Source: an uncultured Erysipelotrichaceae bacterium
GTDB lineage: Bacteria; Bacillota_I; Bacilli_A; RF39; UBA660
Direction: 5' to 3'
Length of the DNA stretch: 33,047 bases
Assembly (NCBI GenBank): GCA_902783985.1
Contig: CACZTI010000085.1
Location: 1 to 33,047, forward strand
The notes beneath the pieces were generated by a model. The model was not told the DNA's origin, did no database searches, and saw nothing but the letters and a program-made list of their open reading frames with translations. Shown here piece by piece: positions 25,257 through 32,620 of this stretch. The stretch's first letter is position 1, and each line of letters opens with the position of its first letter. Made by a program: the position numbers and the translations under genes.

Positions 25257-26450
25257 CTATTTCACCATATCTAAATATATTTTTTCTTTATCAAAATAAA
25301 TATTTTGAGTATTATTATACATTTTACTTATTAATTCTATTTTATTTATAAACATTTCTACATGTGAATTAGATAACTCTTCAAATTTTTCTTTAAACTT
25401 ATCTTTCATATCCTGACCAATATTTTTTAGACTATCACCCTTTTGATTAAACCAAGTATCTACTTTCTTCTCTTTTATTGTTTCTACTTTTTCAAGTAAT
25501 CCACCTAATGCTTTACTAACATCACCAGTTATTGATACTACATTACCTTGAATAGATTTATTTGCAGATTTAGATACATAGTCAAGTGCTTTTTGATATA
25601 AATCATTATATTCCTTAACTAAATTTTCTAATTCATCAATTTTGGATTTTAGAAAATCATTTTTAAAATTTTCTAATAACATTATTTCCATAAAAGTAGA
25701 GAAACTATATACATATAAAGATAATCGATAATAAGAAAAGTTTTTTTCTAATTCACTTTGTTTTTCATCAATATTTTTATTAGTCATAATAAGACTATTT
25801 TTATTTATATTAACATTAATAAGTTTTTGATATTGTATTATTTTATCACTTGCTTCTTTTTTAATATTTTTAACCTGGTTATAATTGATATTTATAAACT
25901 GTTCATCATCCCAATTATATTTATATTCATTAACTAAATTATTAAGTGTTTTAACAGAACTTTCTATTTTAGCTTCACTTTCACTTTCCAAAAAAGTTAA
26001 TATTTTCTTACTTATTTCTTTTATTTCATTAACATCTTTTTCAATTTCACAAAGAGCTATTGTCATCATAATAGTAGCTGGATCAAAACCTAATTTCTTT
26101 AAATTTTTAACTTTACTTTTATTTTTTGGATCATTAAAAAAATCGACTACTTCTTTTGCTCCTTTTATTCCACTTATTTGATATAAAACATTATCATTTT
26201 TAGTTTTTTTTCCATTTTTATTATTAGAAAAAGCATTATAATATTCTTTAAAATTATCATTAATACCAACTAAATCACTTATATATACTGATAGGCTATT
26301 ATCCTTGATATCTTTTTCTTTAACAGTAGAAAGCATGTAATTAGCATCATTTTTAATACTTTCATTTTCTTTATTTTCACTTTTTAATTCTATTTCTTTT
26401 TCTTCCGTTTTGCTTGTTTCATTTTCATTATTTTTTTTTAAATACATCAA
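25257..26450 (-). CDS. Helical cytoplasmic protein of unknown function; start disrupted by an A9 tract
   Basis: I do not recognise this 397-residue protein. Its first 45 residues are highly charged (Glu/Lys/Asn-rich). The rest is predicted mainly helical with coiled-coil potential (VKEKDIK..., EELSNSHVEMFINKIELI). It has no signal peptide or membrane helix. The frame as written opens at TTG 26450 or ATG 26447 without a ribosome site. A well-placed AAGGTG lies 6 bases before an ATG at 26458-26460 in another frame, which reads MGLFDVFKKK and then stops after nine A (26431-26439). Removing one A would join that start to this frame. It lies between an exported protein gene and DUF362, in what looks like one operon. 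Confidence 0.6.
   Translation of the reverse strand: MMYLKKNNENETSKTEEKEIELKSENKENESIKNDANYMLSTVKEKDIKDNSLSVYISDLVGINDNFKEYYNAFSNNKNGKKTKNDNVLYQISGIKGAKEVVDFFNDPKNKSKVKNLKKLGFDPATIMMTIALCEIEKDVNEIKEISKKILTFLESESEAKIESSVKTLNNLVNEYKYNWDDEQFININYNQVKNIKKEASDKIIQYQKLINVNINKNSLIMTNKNIDEKQSELEKNFSYYRLSLYVYSFSTFMEIMLLENFKNDFLKSKIDELENLVKEYNDLYQKALDYVSKSANKSIQGNVVSITGDVSKALGGLLEKVETIKEKKVDTWFNQKGDSLKNIGQDMKDKFKEKFEELSNSHVEMFINKIELISKMYNNTQNIYFDKEKIYLDMVK
26431..26439 (-). repeat. A9 homopolymer tract (slippage or phase-variation site)
   Basis: Nine A on the minus strand at codons 8-10 of the frame that starts at 26460. A change of one base would switch the long downstream frame on or off relative to the well-placed start. 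Confidence 0.8.
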
Positions 26451-26486
26451 ATAATCCCATTTTTATCACCTTATCATCAAATATTT

Positions 26487-27203
26487 CTAATAATGTTTTA
26501 TTTTTTTATTAATAAAACCTGTTATTAATCCAACAATTCCACCTATTACACCACCAATGATAGTTCTTGTAATAACTTTTTTCCAGTCAAAACCTTTTTT
26601 ATCACCAGTCATAGCTTTCATTACATCTTCACTTTCATCTTTATATTCATCAAGAATTTTAATATCAGCAGAATCAATTATCTTTTTTAAAGCATCTTTT
26701 TCTTCTTGGATAAATTCATCTTTTTTCTGCAATTGAAAATTATAACCTCTTCCATTTACAATTGTACAATAGTTTATAATATTATAACCTTTTATATTAT
26801 CACTATACTCTCTTACTAGATATGTATATTTATTTTTGTAAACCTCTGATTTATCTAATCCCACTTCTTTTGCTAGTTTTTCACCTAGTTCATTTAAAAA
26901 TGATTCTGGAACATTTGACAAATTATTTATCATATCTTTTTCTTCAGGAATAATGATTAAAATTTCATGAGAAAAATCATCAGGTACAATATCAAAATAA
27001 ATAGAGTTTTTACTCATATTATCCTGCATATATTCTTCAGTAATACCAAATTCTTTTAAATCGGCATTATCTTTTATATTATTTCTTGTAAAAACCATAT
27101 AATTATCAACATTAATTGTTAAGTTAATACTTGAGTCTTGATACTCCATACCAAAAACAAATATTGGAAACATCAATATTAATATCATAATTAATCTTTT
27201 CAT
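26487..27203 (-). CDS. Exported protein with C-terminal membrane helix, unknown function
   Basis: Protein of 238 residues that I do not recognise as a named family. A short signal peptide (LIMILILMFPIFVFG) is followed by an extracytoplasmic domain of about 170 residues rich in Asn/Asp/Tyr, with SINLTINVDNYMVFTRNN at its start. A glycine-rich membrane helix follows (TIIGGVIGGIVGLITGFI), and then a basic tail KKIKHY. The topology is outside domain, single C-terminal anchor. I chose the ATG at 27203, since GGTG lies 5 bases before it, over the TTG at 27206. A good promoter is at 27222-27250. It leads the five-gene run that ends with lemA. Confidence 0.75.
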   Translation of the reverse strand: MKRLIMILILMFPIFVFGMEYQDSSINLTINVDNYMVFTRNNIKDNADLKEFGITEEYMQDNMSKNSIYFDIVPDDFSHEILIIIPEEKDMINNLSNVPESFLNELGEKLAKEVGLDKSEVYKNKYTYLVREYSDNIKGYNIINYCTIVNGRGYNFQLQKKDEFIQEEKDALKKIIDSADIKILDEYKDESEDVMKAMTGDKKGFDWKKVITRTIIGGVIGGIVGLITGFINKKIKHY

Positions 27204-27221
27204 CAATTCACCACTAATTCT

Positions 27222-27250
27222 ATTTTACCAAATTTTATATAAAAGAACAA
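27222..27250 (-). promoter_or_regulatory. Sigma-A-type promoter of the exported protein-to-lemA unit
   Basis: TTGTTC (27245-27250), a 17-bp spacer and TAAAAT (27222-27227) on the minus strand, about 15 bases before the start codon's ribosome site. It marks the five downstream genes as a unit distinct from the ORF6N gene. Confidence 0.6.
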
Positions 27251-27268
27251 TGATATCTTCAAATATTT

Positions 27269-28141
27269 TCATCTACTTATACCAATTGTTTTTAATATTC
27301 TTTGTAAATAATCTTTATCATTATTTTCATAAATGCAAAAGCATCTTTTACCAAGTTCTTTAAAACTTGCCCCACATGAATATAGTTTATTTCTATCAAG
27401 AATTATAAATCGATCATGAAATGAGTTATTATTTATAAATCTTACATTGTTATACTGTGATTCATATTTCTTTTTTAATATTTCATTGATATTACTTGAA
27501 ACTATTATTATTTTTTTATTAACATTCTTTAAAATATCCAATAACTCCTTACCTGCATAATTATCTATTATAATTATTTCTTCAGATGTTTTATTAAAAA
27601 TATCTAATAGTAAAGAATAAGCATCATACAATTCTTTTTCAAAAAATATTTTGGAAAGTTCCTTTTCTTTAAAACTATCTAATGTATTTTCTAATACTAA
27701 CAATCTTTTTTCATGATTAACTAATATTTCATTATTACTTGTATTATTTGCAAAATACTTTCGCATTTTAACAAAAGCATTAATTATCTCAATATTTACC
27801 TTAACTGCTATATCACTTTTTAATAAACCAGATAACATCATTATCCCCTGTTCAGTTAACACATAGGGCAAATATTTTATATTGTAGCCACGTGAATTAT
27901 TACTTTTGTTCAAGGTCACAATTTGTGACCTTGAAGATAATTCATCTATTTCATCATTTGTTAATTGAAAACAAAAACTACTTGGAAATCTATTAATATT
28001 TCTTTTAATGGTTTGATTTAAAACTTTCGTTTCAACTTGATAAAGTTTAGCAACATCACTTGATAACATTACCTGCACTCCTCTTATTTCATAAATCATG
28101 TTTTCTATATGAATTGCTTCTTTTTCTATTACTTCGTTCAT
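27269..28141 (-). CDS. ORF6N domain protein with PLD-like C-terminal domain
   Basis: Protein of 290 residues with an N-terminal ORF6N domain (about 10-130): YEIRGVQVMLSSDVAKLYQVETKVLNQ, NINRFPSSFCFQLT and YVLTEQGIMMLSGLL. The family is DNA-binding, common in phages and mobile islands. The C-terminal half (about 165-285) has an alternating strand/helix pattern (EEIIIIDNYAG, KKIIIVSSN) and NSFHDRFIILDRNKLYSCGASF, a single HxD/HxK-like PLD motif with His242 but changed lysine. This is the layout of ORF6N proteins with phospholipase-D-like ends. It carries a 27-bp palindrome in codons 69-78 and is preceded by a structured leader with terminator. AGAGGAGG is the ribosome site. Confidence 0.85.
   Translation of the reverse strand: MNEVIEKEAIHIENMIYEIRGVQVMLSSDVAKLYQVETKVLNQTIKRNINRFPSSFCFQLTNDEIDELSSRSQIVTLNKSNNSRGYNIKYLPYVLTEQGIMMLSGLLKSDIAVKVNIEIINAFVKMRKYFANNTSNNEILVNHEKRLLVLENTLDSFKEKELSKIFFEKELYDAYSLLLDIFNKTSEEIIIIDNYAGKELLDILKNVNKKIIIVSSNINEILKKKYESQYNNVRFINNNSFHDRFIILDRNKLYSCGASFKELGKRCFCIYENNDKDYLQRILKTIGISR
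27909..27935. repeat. 27-bp perfect palindrome inside the ORF6N gene
   Basis: TTCAAGGTCACAA (27909-27921), a single central T (27922) and TTGTGACCTTGAA (27923-27935) form a 13+1+13 inverted repeat. It encodes the SRSQIVTLN region on the minus strand. Its geometry is the same as that of the palindrome at 342-368 in the RhuM remnant. Confidence 0.92.
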
Positions 28142-28167
28142 TATAAATGCCTCCTCTCAAAATAAAG

Positions 28168-28212
28168 AAAAAAAGAGTATTCCTCCCTTTAAATCCAAAG
28201 GTCGGTATACTC
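28168..28212 (-). terminator. Intrinsic terminator of the leader upstream of the ORF6N gene
   Basis: On the minus strand GAGTAT (28207-28212) pairs with ATACTC (28175-28180). An inner CCTTT/AAAGG stem (28197-28201 with 28186-28190) lies inside, and seven T (28168-28174) follow. The ORF6N ribosome site begins about 10 bases later. Confidence 0.65.
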
Positions 28213-28299
28213 CGCAGCATGCATGTTTTCATTTTGCCTCTAAAAACACACCTTAGCGTCCAAATTTTCCGTTTAAATATCAGGCAAACTATTTAATAC
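28168..28299 (-). ncRNA. Structured leader or small RNA before the ORF6N gene, family not identified
   Basis: A roughly 130-nt transcript is bounded by a promoter (28306-28334) and an intrinsic terminator. A 7-bp perfect stem TTTGCCT/AGGCAAA (28282-28288 with 28233-28239) encloses a loop containing GGACGCTAAGG. An AAGGT in this loop (28250-28254) could pair with ACCTT (28198-28202), part of the terminator stem, so an antiterminator-type switch is possible. The region is richer in G and C than its surroundings and lacks a reading frame. GGACGC and GC...ACCGA recall blocks of c-di-GMP-I riboswitches, but the full consensus is not there. It may be a cis regulator of the ORF6N gene or a free small RNA. 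Confidence 0.5.
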
Positions 28300-28305
28300 A
28301 TATTA

Positions 28306-28334
28306 ATTTTATTATAATCCTTCCATTTTATCAA
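28306..28334 (-). promoter_or_regulatory. Promoter of the ORF6N leader/ncRNA
   Basis: TTGATA (28329-28334), a 17-bp spacer and TAAAAT (28306-28311) on the minus strand. It lies in the gap after the RlmCD-type gene and points at the structured region. Confidence 0.65.
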
Positions 28335-28357
28335 TACTTCTATTAAAAATATTTTAG

Positions 28358-29530
28358 TTATTTTCTTTCCAAAATTGTGACTACCTCACAGTGATAAGTC
28401 TTCTTGAACATATTAACCAAATAAACCTTTTTTATATTATAATTATCTTTTAATAATTCTAAATCTCTTTTAAGTGATATCATATCACATGATATATAAA
28501 TTAAATAATTTGATTGTATTTCTTTTAAATATTTAATTGTGTTTTTATCTAATCCATTTCTTGGAGGATCAAGAATTATTAAATCAATATCTTTAAATTC
28601 ATTTAAATAATCTTCTACTTTACCATTTATTATTTTAATATTACCTATATTATTATTTTTAATATTAATTAAAGCATTATCACATGATTCTTTATTAATC
28701 TCAATACCAGTAATATTTTTAGAATAGTTATTTAAAAGGATTCCCCAAAGAGATTCTCCACAATATAAATCTAACATATTATTAATATCTTTATCTTTTA
28801 GATATTCTTTAATAATATTTAAAATATGAATTAAACCTTCTTTATTAACTTGAAAAAAAGCTTCTTTTGTTATTTTAAATACTTTATTATCTATAATTTC
28901 TTCTAAATATCCCTTACCATTAATAACTTTATCTTTAACAATAATGATATCTACACCACTTAAATAATTAATAAATTTATCATCAACATAATTATCTAAA
29001 TATAATAATACTTTATCTAAATTACATTTAATAATTATTTTAGAAACATTATATTTACTAAAATCAATATTATTTAATTTATCAATTATTTTATTAATTA
29101 AAGGATTTACTATTAAACATGAATTAATATTAATAATATCATTGGTTTTTTCTTTATAATAACCTATTTTATTATCTTTAATATGTAATGTTACTTTATT
29201 ACGATAATTATCTATCGTATCAAAATATCCATCACATTGTCCTAGTAATTCTTTGGCTTTATTTATTTTAAAATCTTTTTCTAAAGAATCTTTAGCATGC
29301 CAAAAATCACAACCACCACAGTTATTATAATAAGGACATTTTGGTATTATTCTATCTGGACTTTCTTTAATAATTTTACTTATTCTTGCTTCACTATATT
29401 TTTTCTTATCTTTAATTATTTCATAATCAATAATATCATTAGGTAAAGCTTTATCAACAAAAATAACTTTATTATTATCTTTAATTATTCCTCTTCCATA
29501 ATAATCTAATTTAATTACTTCTTTATTCAT
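28358..29530 (-). CDS. 23S rRNA (uracil-5-)-methyltransferase, RlmD/RlmCD (RumA) type
   Basis: SAM-dependent RNA methyltransferase of 390 residues forming 5-methyluridine in rRNA. A shortened TRAM-like N-terminus (GRGIIKDNNKVIFVDKALPND) is followed by Fe-S ligands Cys65, Cys71 and Cys74 (C-x5-C-x2-C), with Cys138 as a likely fourth. The SAM motif is LDLYCGESLWGILL, motif IV is LDPPRNGL, and the catalytic Cys is about 348 in YISCD. The family usually has Asn after that Cys; here it is Asp. GGTGAAA precedes the ATG. A weak promoter TTTAAA-17-TATGAT is at 29549-29577. It diverges from the ger operon. Confidence 0.9.
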   Translation of the reverse strand: MNKEVIKLDYYGRGIIKDNNKVIFVDKALPNDIIDYEIIKDKKKYSEARISKIIKESPDRIIPKCPYYNNCGGCDFWHAKDSLEKDFKINKAKELLGQCDGYFDTIDNYRNKVTLHIKDNKIGYYKEKTNDIININSCLIVNPLINKIIDKLNNIDFSKYNVSKIIIKCNLDKVLLYLDNYVDDKFINYLSGVDIIIVKDKVINGKGYLEEIIDNKVFKITKEAFFQVNKEGLIHILNIIKEYLKDKDINNMLDLYCGESLWGILLNNYSKNITGIEINKESCDNALINIKNNNIGNIKIINGKVEDYLNEFKDIDLIILDPPRNGLDKNTIKYLKEIQSNYLIYISCDMISLKRDLELLKDNYNIKKVYLVNMFKKTYHCEVVTILERK

Positions 29531-29548
29531 TTTTTCACCACTAAGAAT

Positions 29549-29577
29549 ATCATATCATATTTTTATTTATTTTTAAA
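29549..29577 (-). promoter_or_regulatory. Possible promoter of the rRNA methyltransferase gene
   Basis: TATGAT (29549-29554) and TTTAAA (29572-29577) on the minus strand, 17 bp apart, in the 101-bp gap between two divergent genes. Confidence 0.35.
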
Positions 29578-29631
29578 AAATATTGTGTGTTATATATTTA
29601 AAAAAAAATACCATATTAATAATGGTGAATT

Positions 29632-31035
29632 ATGGATATTTATAATAATATATTAGAAAATACAAAAAATATAAAAGATTTAATAACTAAAGAAATTAAG
29701 ATAAATAATAATACTTTAAATATTATTTTAATAGAAACAATATGTAATAGTGAAATAATTAATAATTATATATTAAGAAGAATTGATAAGTTAGAGAAAG
29801 AAAATAATATTCTAGATTATTTTTTAAATAATATTCCATCTATTAATATTAAAAAAATTAAGGATAATGAAGTATTAGCTATGTTATTAAATGGCTTTAC
29901 AATAATCATTATAAATAACAAAGATATAATTGCAATAGAGACAATTAATAAATTAACAAGAGGGATAGCAGAATCTAATTTTGAAAAAACCATTACAGGA
30001 CCAAAAGATAGTTTTATTGAACAATTTAATACTAATGTTGGATTAATAAGAAAAAGAATTAAAAGCAATCATTTAAAACTAGAAACAATAAATATTGGAA
30101 AATATACTGATACTAAAATAGGAATTATGTATATTGATGATGTTAGTAATTTATATTTTAAAGATGATATCATAAAACAATTAAATAAAATAAATATCGA
30201 TGGAATAATTGATGCATCATATCTTAAAAAATATTTAAATAAAAGTAATAGTTTATTTCCAACTATTAAAGAAAGTGAAAGACCTGATTTAATATCTAAA
30301 GAATTATTAGAAGGAAAAATAGTTATTATTACTGATAATAGTCCTGGTGTTTTAATACTACCAACTTTTTTTATTGATTATTTTCATACAATAGATGATT
30401 ATTATCAAAAAAGAGTTAATGTTACTTTTATTAGAATTATTAGATTAATATCCTTTATTATTGCAATATTTATTCCTTCTTATTATATTGCTATAACCAC
30501 ATATAATGTTGATTTTATCCCAATTAATTTATTAGTTAATTTTATAAGTCAAAGATTAACTGTTCCATTTCCCGCTTTTATAGAAGCTTTTATTATGATA
30601 ATATCTTTTGAAATATTAAGAGAAAGTGATATTAGAATACCTTCTAATATGGGAAGTAGTGTAAGTATTTTAGGAGGATTAGTATTAGGTGAAGCTGCTG
30701 TTAGTGCAGGGATACTTTCTCCCATGATGATTATAGTAGTTGCTATTTCTGCTATATCAGCCTTACTTTTTCAAAGTATTGAAGTTGTAAATGCTATAAG
30801 ATCATATCGTTTTTTATTAATTATTCTCGCTACTATTTTAGGATTATTTGGAATATTTATTGGTTTTATTTTAATAATTATTAATCTTTCTAATACCAAA
30901 AGTTTTGATAAAGATTACTTATATCCCTTCTCTCCTATTAATTTTAATGAACAAAAAGATGGATTTGTTAAATTAAAAAAGAAAATATTAACAAGAAATC
31001 CCATTGTTAGTAAAAATAGAATAAGAGGTGTTTAA
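29632..31035 (+). CDS. GerA-type spore germinant receptor subunit A
   Basis: Subunit A of a germinant receptor, 467 residues, near the normal length for GerAA/GerKA. The soluble N-terminal domain holds LLNGFTIIIINNKDIIAIET, ETINIGKYTDTKIGIMYIDDV and GPKDSFIEQFNTNVGLIRKRIKS in pieces, the last being the family's strongest motif (usually GPREGFTENLxTNxxLIRRRI). The membrane part begins near FIRIIRLISFIIAIFIPSYY and contains IRIPSNMGSSVSILGGLVLGE and a FGIFIGFIL helix. It begins the operon (1-base overlap with the next gene). A CATATTA resembling sporulation sigma -10 boxes lies at 29612-29618, but support for it is weak. Confidence 0.93.
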   Translation: MDIYNNILENTKNIKDLITKEIKINNNTLNIILIETICNSEIINNYILRRIDKLEKENNILDYFLNNIPSINIKKIKDNEVLAMLLNGFTIIIINNKDIIAIETINKLTRGIAESNFEKTITGPKDSFIEQFNTNVGLIRKRIKSNHLKLETINIGKYTDTKIGIMYIDDVSNLYFKDDIIKQLNKINIDGIIDASYLKKYLNKSNSLFPTIKESERPDLISKELLEGKIVIITDNSPGVLILPTFFIDYFHTIDDYYQKRVNVTFIRIIRLISFIIAIFIPSYYIAITTYNVDFIPINLLVNFISQRLTVPFPAFIEAFIMIISFEILRESDIRIPSNMGSSVSILGGLVLGEAAVSAGILSPMMIIVVAISAISALLFQSIEVVNAIRSYRFLLIILATILGLFGIFIGFILIIINLSNTKSFDKDYLYPFSPINFNEQKDGFVKLKKKILTRNPIVSKNRIRGV

Positions 31036-31625
31036 TGAAAAAAATAATAATTATATTAATATTACTATTATTAACAGGTTGTAATAAATATACGGAACTT
31101 AATGAACTAGCCATTATTAAAAGTATTGGAATTTCTAAGAATGACAATTACACTTTATATGCAGAAATAATTACTGATATTAAGGATAATGAACCAATAA
31201 CGGAGATTATTGAAGTATCAGATAATAAGATAGATAATTTATTTAATAAAATAAAATTATTAGTTAATAAAGAAATATATTTTTCTCATATAGATTTAAT
31301 AATATTAGATTTTAATTTAAATAACAATGATTATAATAATTTAATTAAATATTTTATAAATCATCATGAATTTCGAAATGATTTTTTAACTATTTTATCA
31401 AGTGATATTAAAAGTATTTTAGATAATTCTAAATATGATGAAATTGAAGAGTTGATAATTACTAATAAGGAAAGCAAAGATGTTATTAAAAAAACTTTTG
31501 AAGAATTAATTAGGGAATACTTAGATAATCATGAATTTACTCTATCAAGTATTAAATATGAAGATAAAATTATCTTTGATGGTAATTATCATTATAAAAA
31601 TGATAAATTAAAGGTGATTAAATGA
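31035..31625 (+). CDS. GerA-type germinant receptor lipoprotein subunit C, short
   Basis: Subunit C is normally a lipoprotein of about 370-400 residues. This one has 196. The signal peptide ends in LLLTGC (Cys16), and NELAIIKSIGISKNDNYTLYAEIIT matches the start of the GerAC N-terminal domain (family: lAlVsalGIDktd..y.lTvqii). The middle YFSHIDLIILDFNLN and FINHHEFRNDFLTIL also fit. The C-terminal half of the family is missing, and the frame ends cleanly in TGA overlapping the next start (ATGA). The operon order here is A-C-B. A reduced but functional subunit seems more likely than decay, since the frame and the overlaps are intact. Confidence 0.82.
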   Translation: MKKIIIILILLLLTGCNKYTELNELAIIKSIGISKNDNYTLYAEIITDIKDNEPITEIIEVSDNKIDNLFNKIKLLVNKEIYFSHIDLIILDFNLNNNDYNNLIKYFINHHEFRNDFLTILSSDIKSILDNSKYDEIEELIITNKESKDVIKKTFEELIREYLDNHEFTLSSIKYEDKIIFDGNYHYKNDKLKVIK

Positions 31626-32410
31626 AAAAAATAGAAATTAATATTTTATCTTTTATCTTAATGGAATCATTAATTTTATTATTCTTTTTTAAAGAAAATA
31701 TTTTAAATATAATTATTGGTAGTATTATTGGATTAATATTAATTATTTTATTAAGAAATATCAAATTTAATAAAGTAATTAAAATATCTTTATTAATTAT
31801 AAGTATTATTATTTATCTATCATCTATTTATTTAGTTAGTGATTATATAAGAGAGAATATTCTTAAATTCTATTCCGAAATAATAATCATTATTATCTTA
31901 ATTATTTTAAGTATTCATCTATCTATTAAAGGTTATCATACCTTTATAAAGTCATTACAACTTTCTAGTTATATCTATATTGTTTTAAAAATAATCTCTA
32001 TTGTTTTATCTATTCCTAATATTAATATAGGTAATTTAAATATTAAATTATTAGATGAATTACAAATAAATATAAATTCTTTATATATAGGTCTATTTAT
32101 AACTTATCTTTATTTAGGTATTAAATATTTAACAGATTTTAAATTAAATATAAAAAATTATGTTATTAGTATATTTAATCCTATATTTATAAAAATATTA
32201 TCATTATTTATATTAGGTAAAACATTATTTTATTTATATGATTATCCATATATTAATATTTTAAAAAGAATAAAATATCTAGATTTTATAGAAAGAATGG
32301 AAGGAATATTTTCCCTATTTTATTTAATTAGTTTTTATTTCTTTCTATCATTTAGTTTAATGTTAGTTATCGATATATCAAAGAATTTATTTATAAAGAA
32401 AAAAATATAG
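31622..32410 (+). CDS. GerA-type germinant receptor membrane subunit B, short
   Basis: Amino-acid-permease-like subunit of the germinant receptor, 262 residues against about 360 for GerAB/GerKB. About seven hydrophobic helices are visible. The best family matches are in the last third: LGKTLFYLYDYPYINILKRIKYLDFIERMEGI in pieces, corresponding to the Gkell.lyrYPt.e.lr.I..g.fleRlEai stretch. The N-terminus is shortened by about two or three helices, or is too divergent to recognise. It overlaps the C subunit gene by four bases (ATGA). The protein is extremely rich in Ile/Leu, as base composition predicts. Confidence 0.8.
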   Translation: MKKIEINILSFILMESLILLFFFKENILNIIIGSIIGLILIILLRNIKFNKVIKISLLIISIIIYLSSIYLVSDYIRENILKFYSEIIIIIILIILSIHLSIKGYHTFIKSLQLSSYIYIVLKIISIVLSIPNINIGNLNIKLLDELQININSLYIGLFITYLYLGIKYLTDFKLNIKNYVISIFNPIFIKILSLFILGKTLFYLYDYPYINILKRIKYLDFIERMEGIFSLFYLISFYFFLSFSLMLVIDISKNLFIKKKI

Positions 32411-32411
32411 T

Positions 32412-32561
32412 ATGTTTATATTCATATATAACAATGAATTATATCCAATATTAACGACATTTGCTTGTACTGTTATAGAACTTGCTCTTGTTATTATTAC
32501 AGCATTTTCTAATTCAGTTAATTCTGATGAATCTAACTACGATAATTATATTATAAATTAA
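32412..32561 (+). CDS. Possible small membrane peptide (49 residues) after the ger operon
   Basis: An ATG two bases after the gerAB-like stop opens a 49-residue frame with one hydrophobic helix (LTTFACTVIELALVIITAF) and a polar Ser/Asn-rich tail. Its TAA falls at the edge of the 52-bp hairpin module. There is no clear ribosome site. A different frame on the minus strand is also open here for about 45 codons, so the region may instead be gene debris. Confidence 0.3.
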   Translation: MFIFIYNNELYPILTTFACTVIELALVIITAFSNSVNSDESNYDNYIIN

Positions 32562-32611
32562 AAAAAGATTAGTTTTTAATTTTACACTAATCTTTACATT
32601 ATTTTACAAAA
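32560..32611 (-). terminator. Intrinsic terminator of the rpn gene; copy 2 of the 52-bp repeated module
   Basis: On the minus strand a stem (32584-32595 with 32564-32575, one mismatch) is followed by seven T, just after the Rpn-family stop. It matches 3443-3494 at 51 of 52 positions. Confidence 0.82.
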
Positions 32612-32620
32612 AGAAGTCAA

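Noticed and set aside
28168-28299. Assignment of the ORF6N leader to the c-di-GMP-I (GEMM-I) riboswitch class
   Set aside because: GGACGC-n-AAG and a later GC-UGC-GG...ACCGA resemble conserved blocks, but the usual GGCAAAC helix with GAAA loop directly before GGACGC cannot be drawn convincingly, so I left the family open.
29612-29618. Sporulation sigma factor -10 box (CATATTA) before the ger operon
   Set aside because: No convincing -35 at the proper distance, and such AT-rich strings are common here; it would also put the transcript start on the ribosome site.
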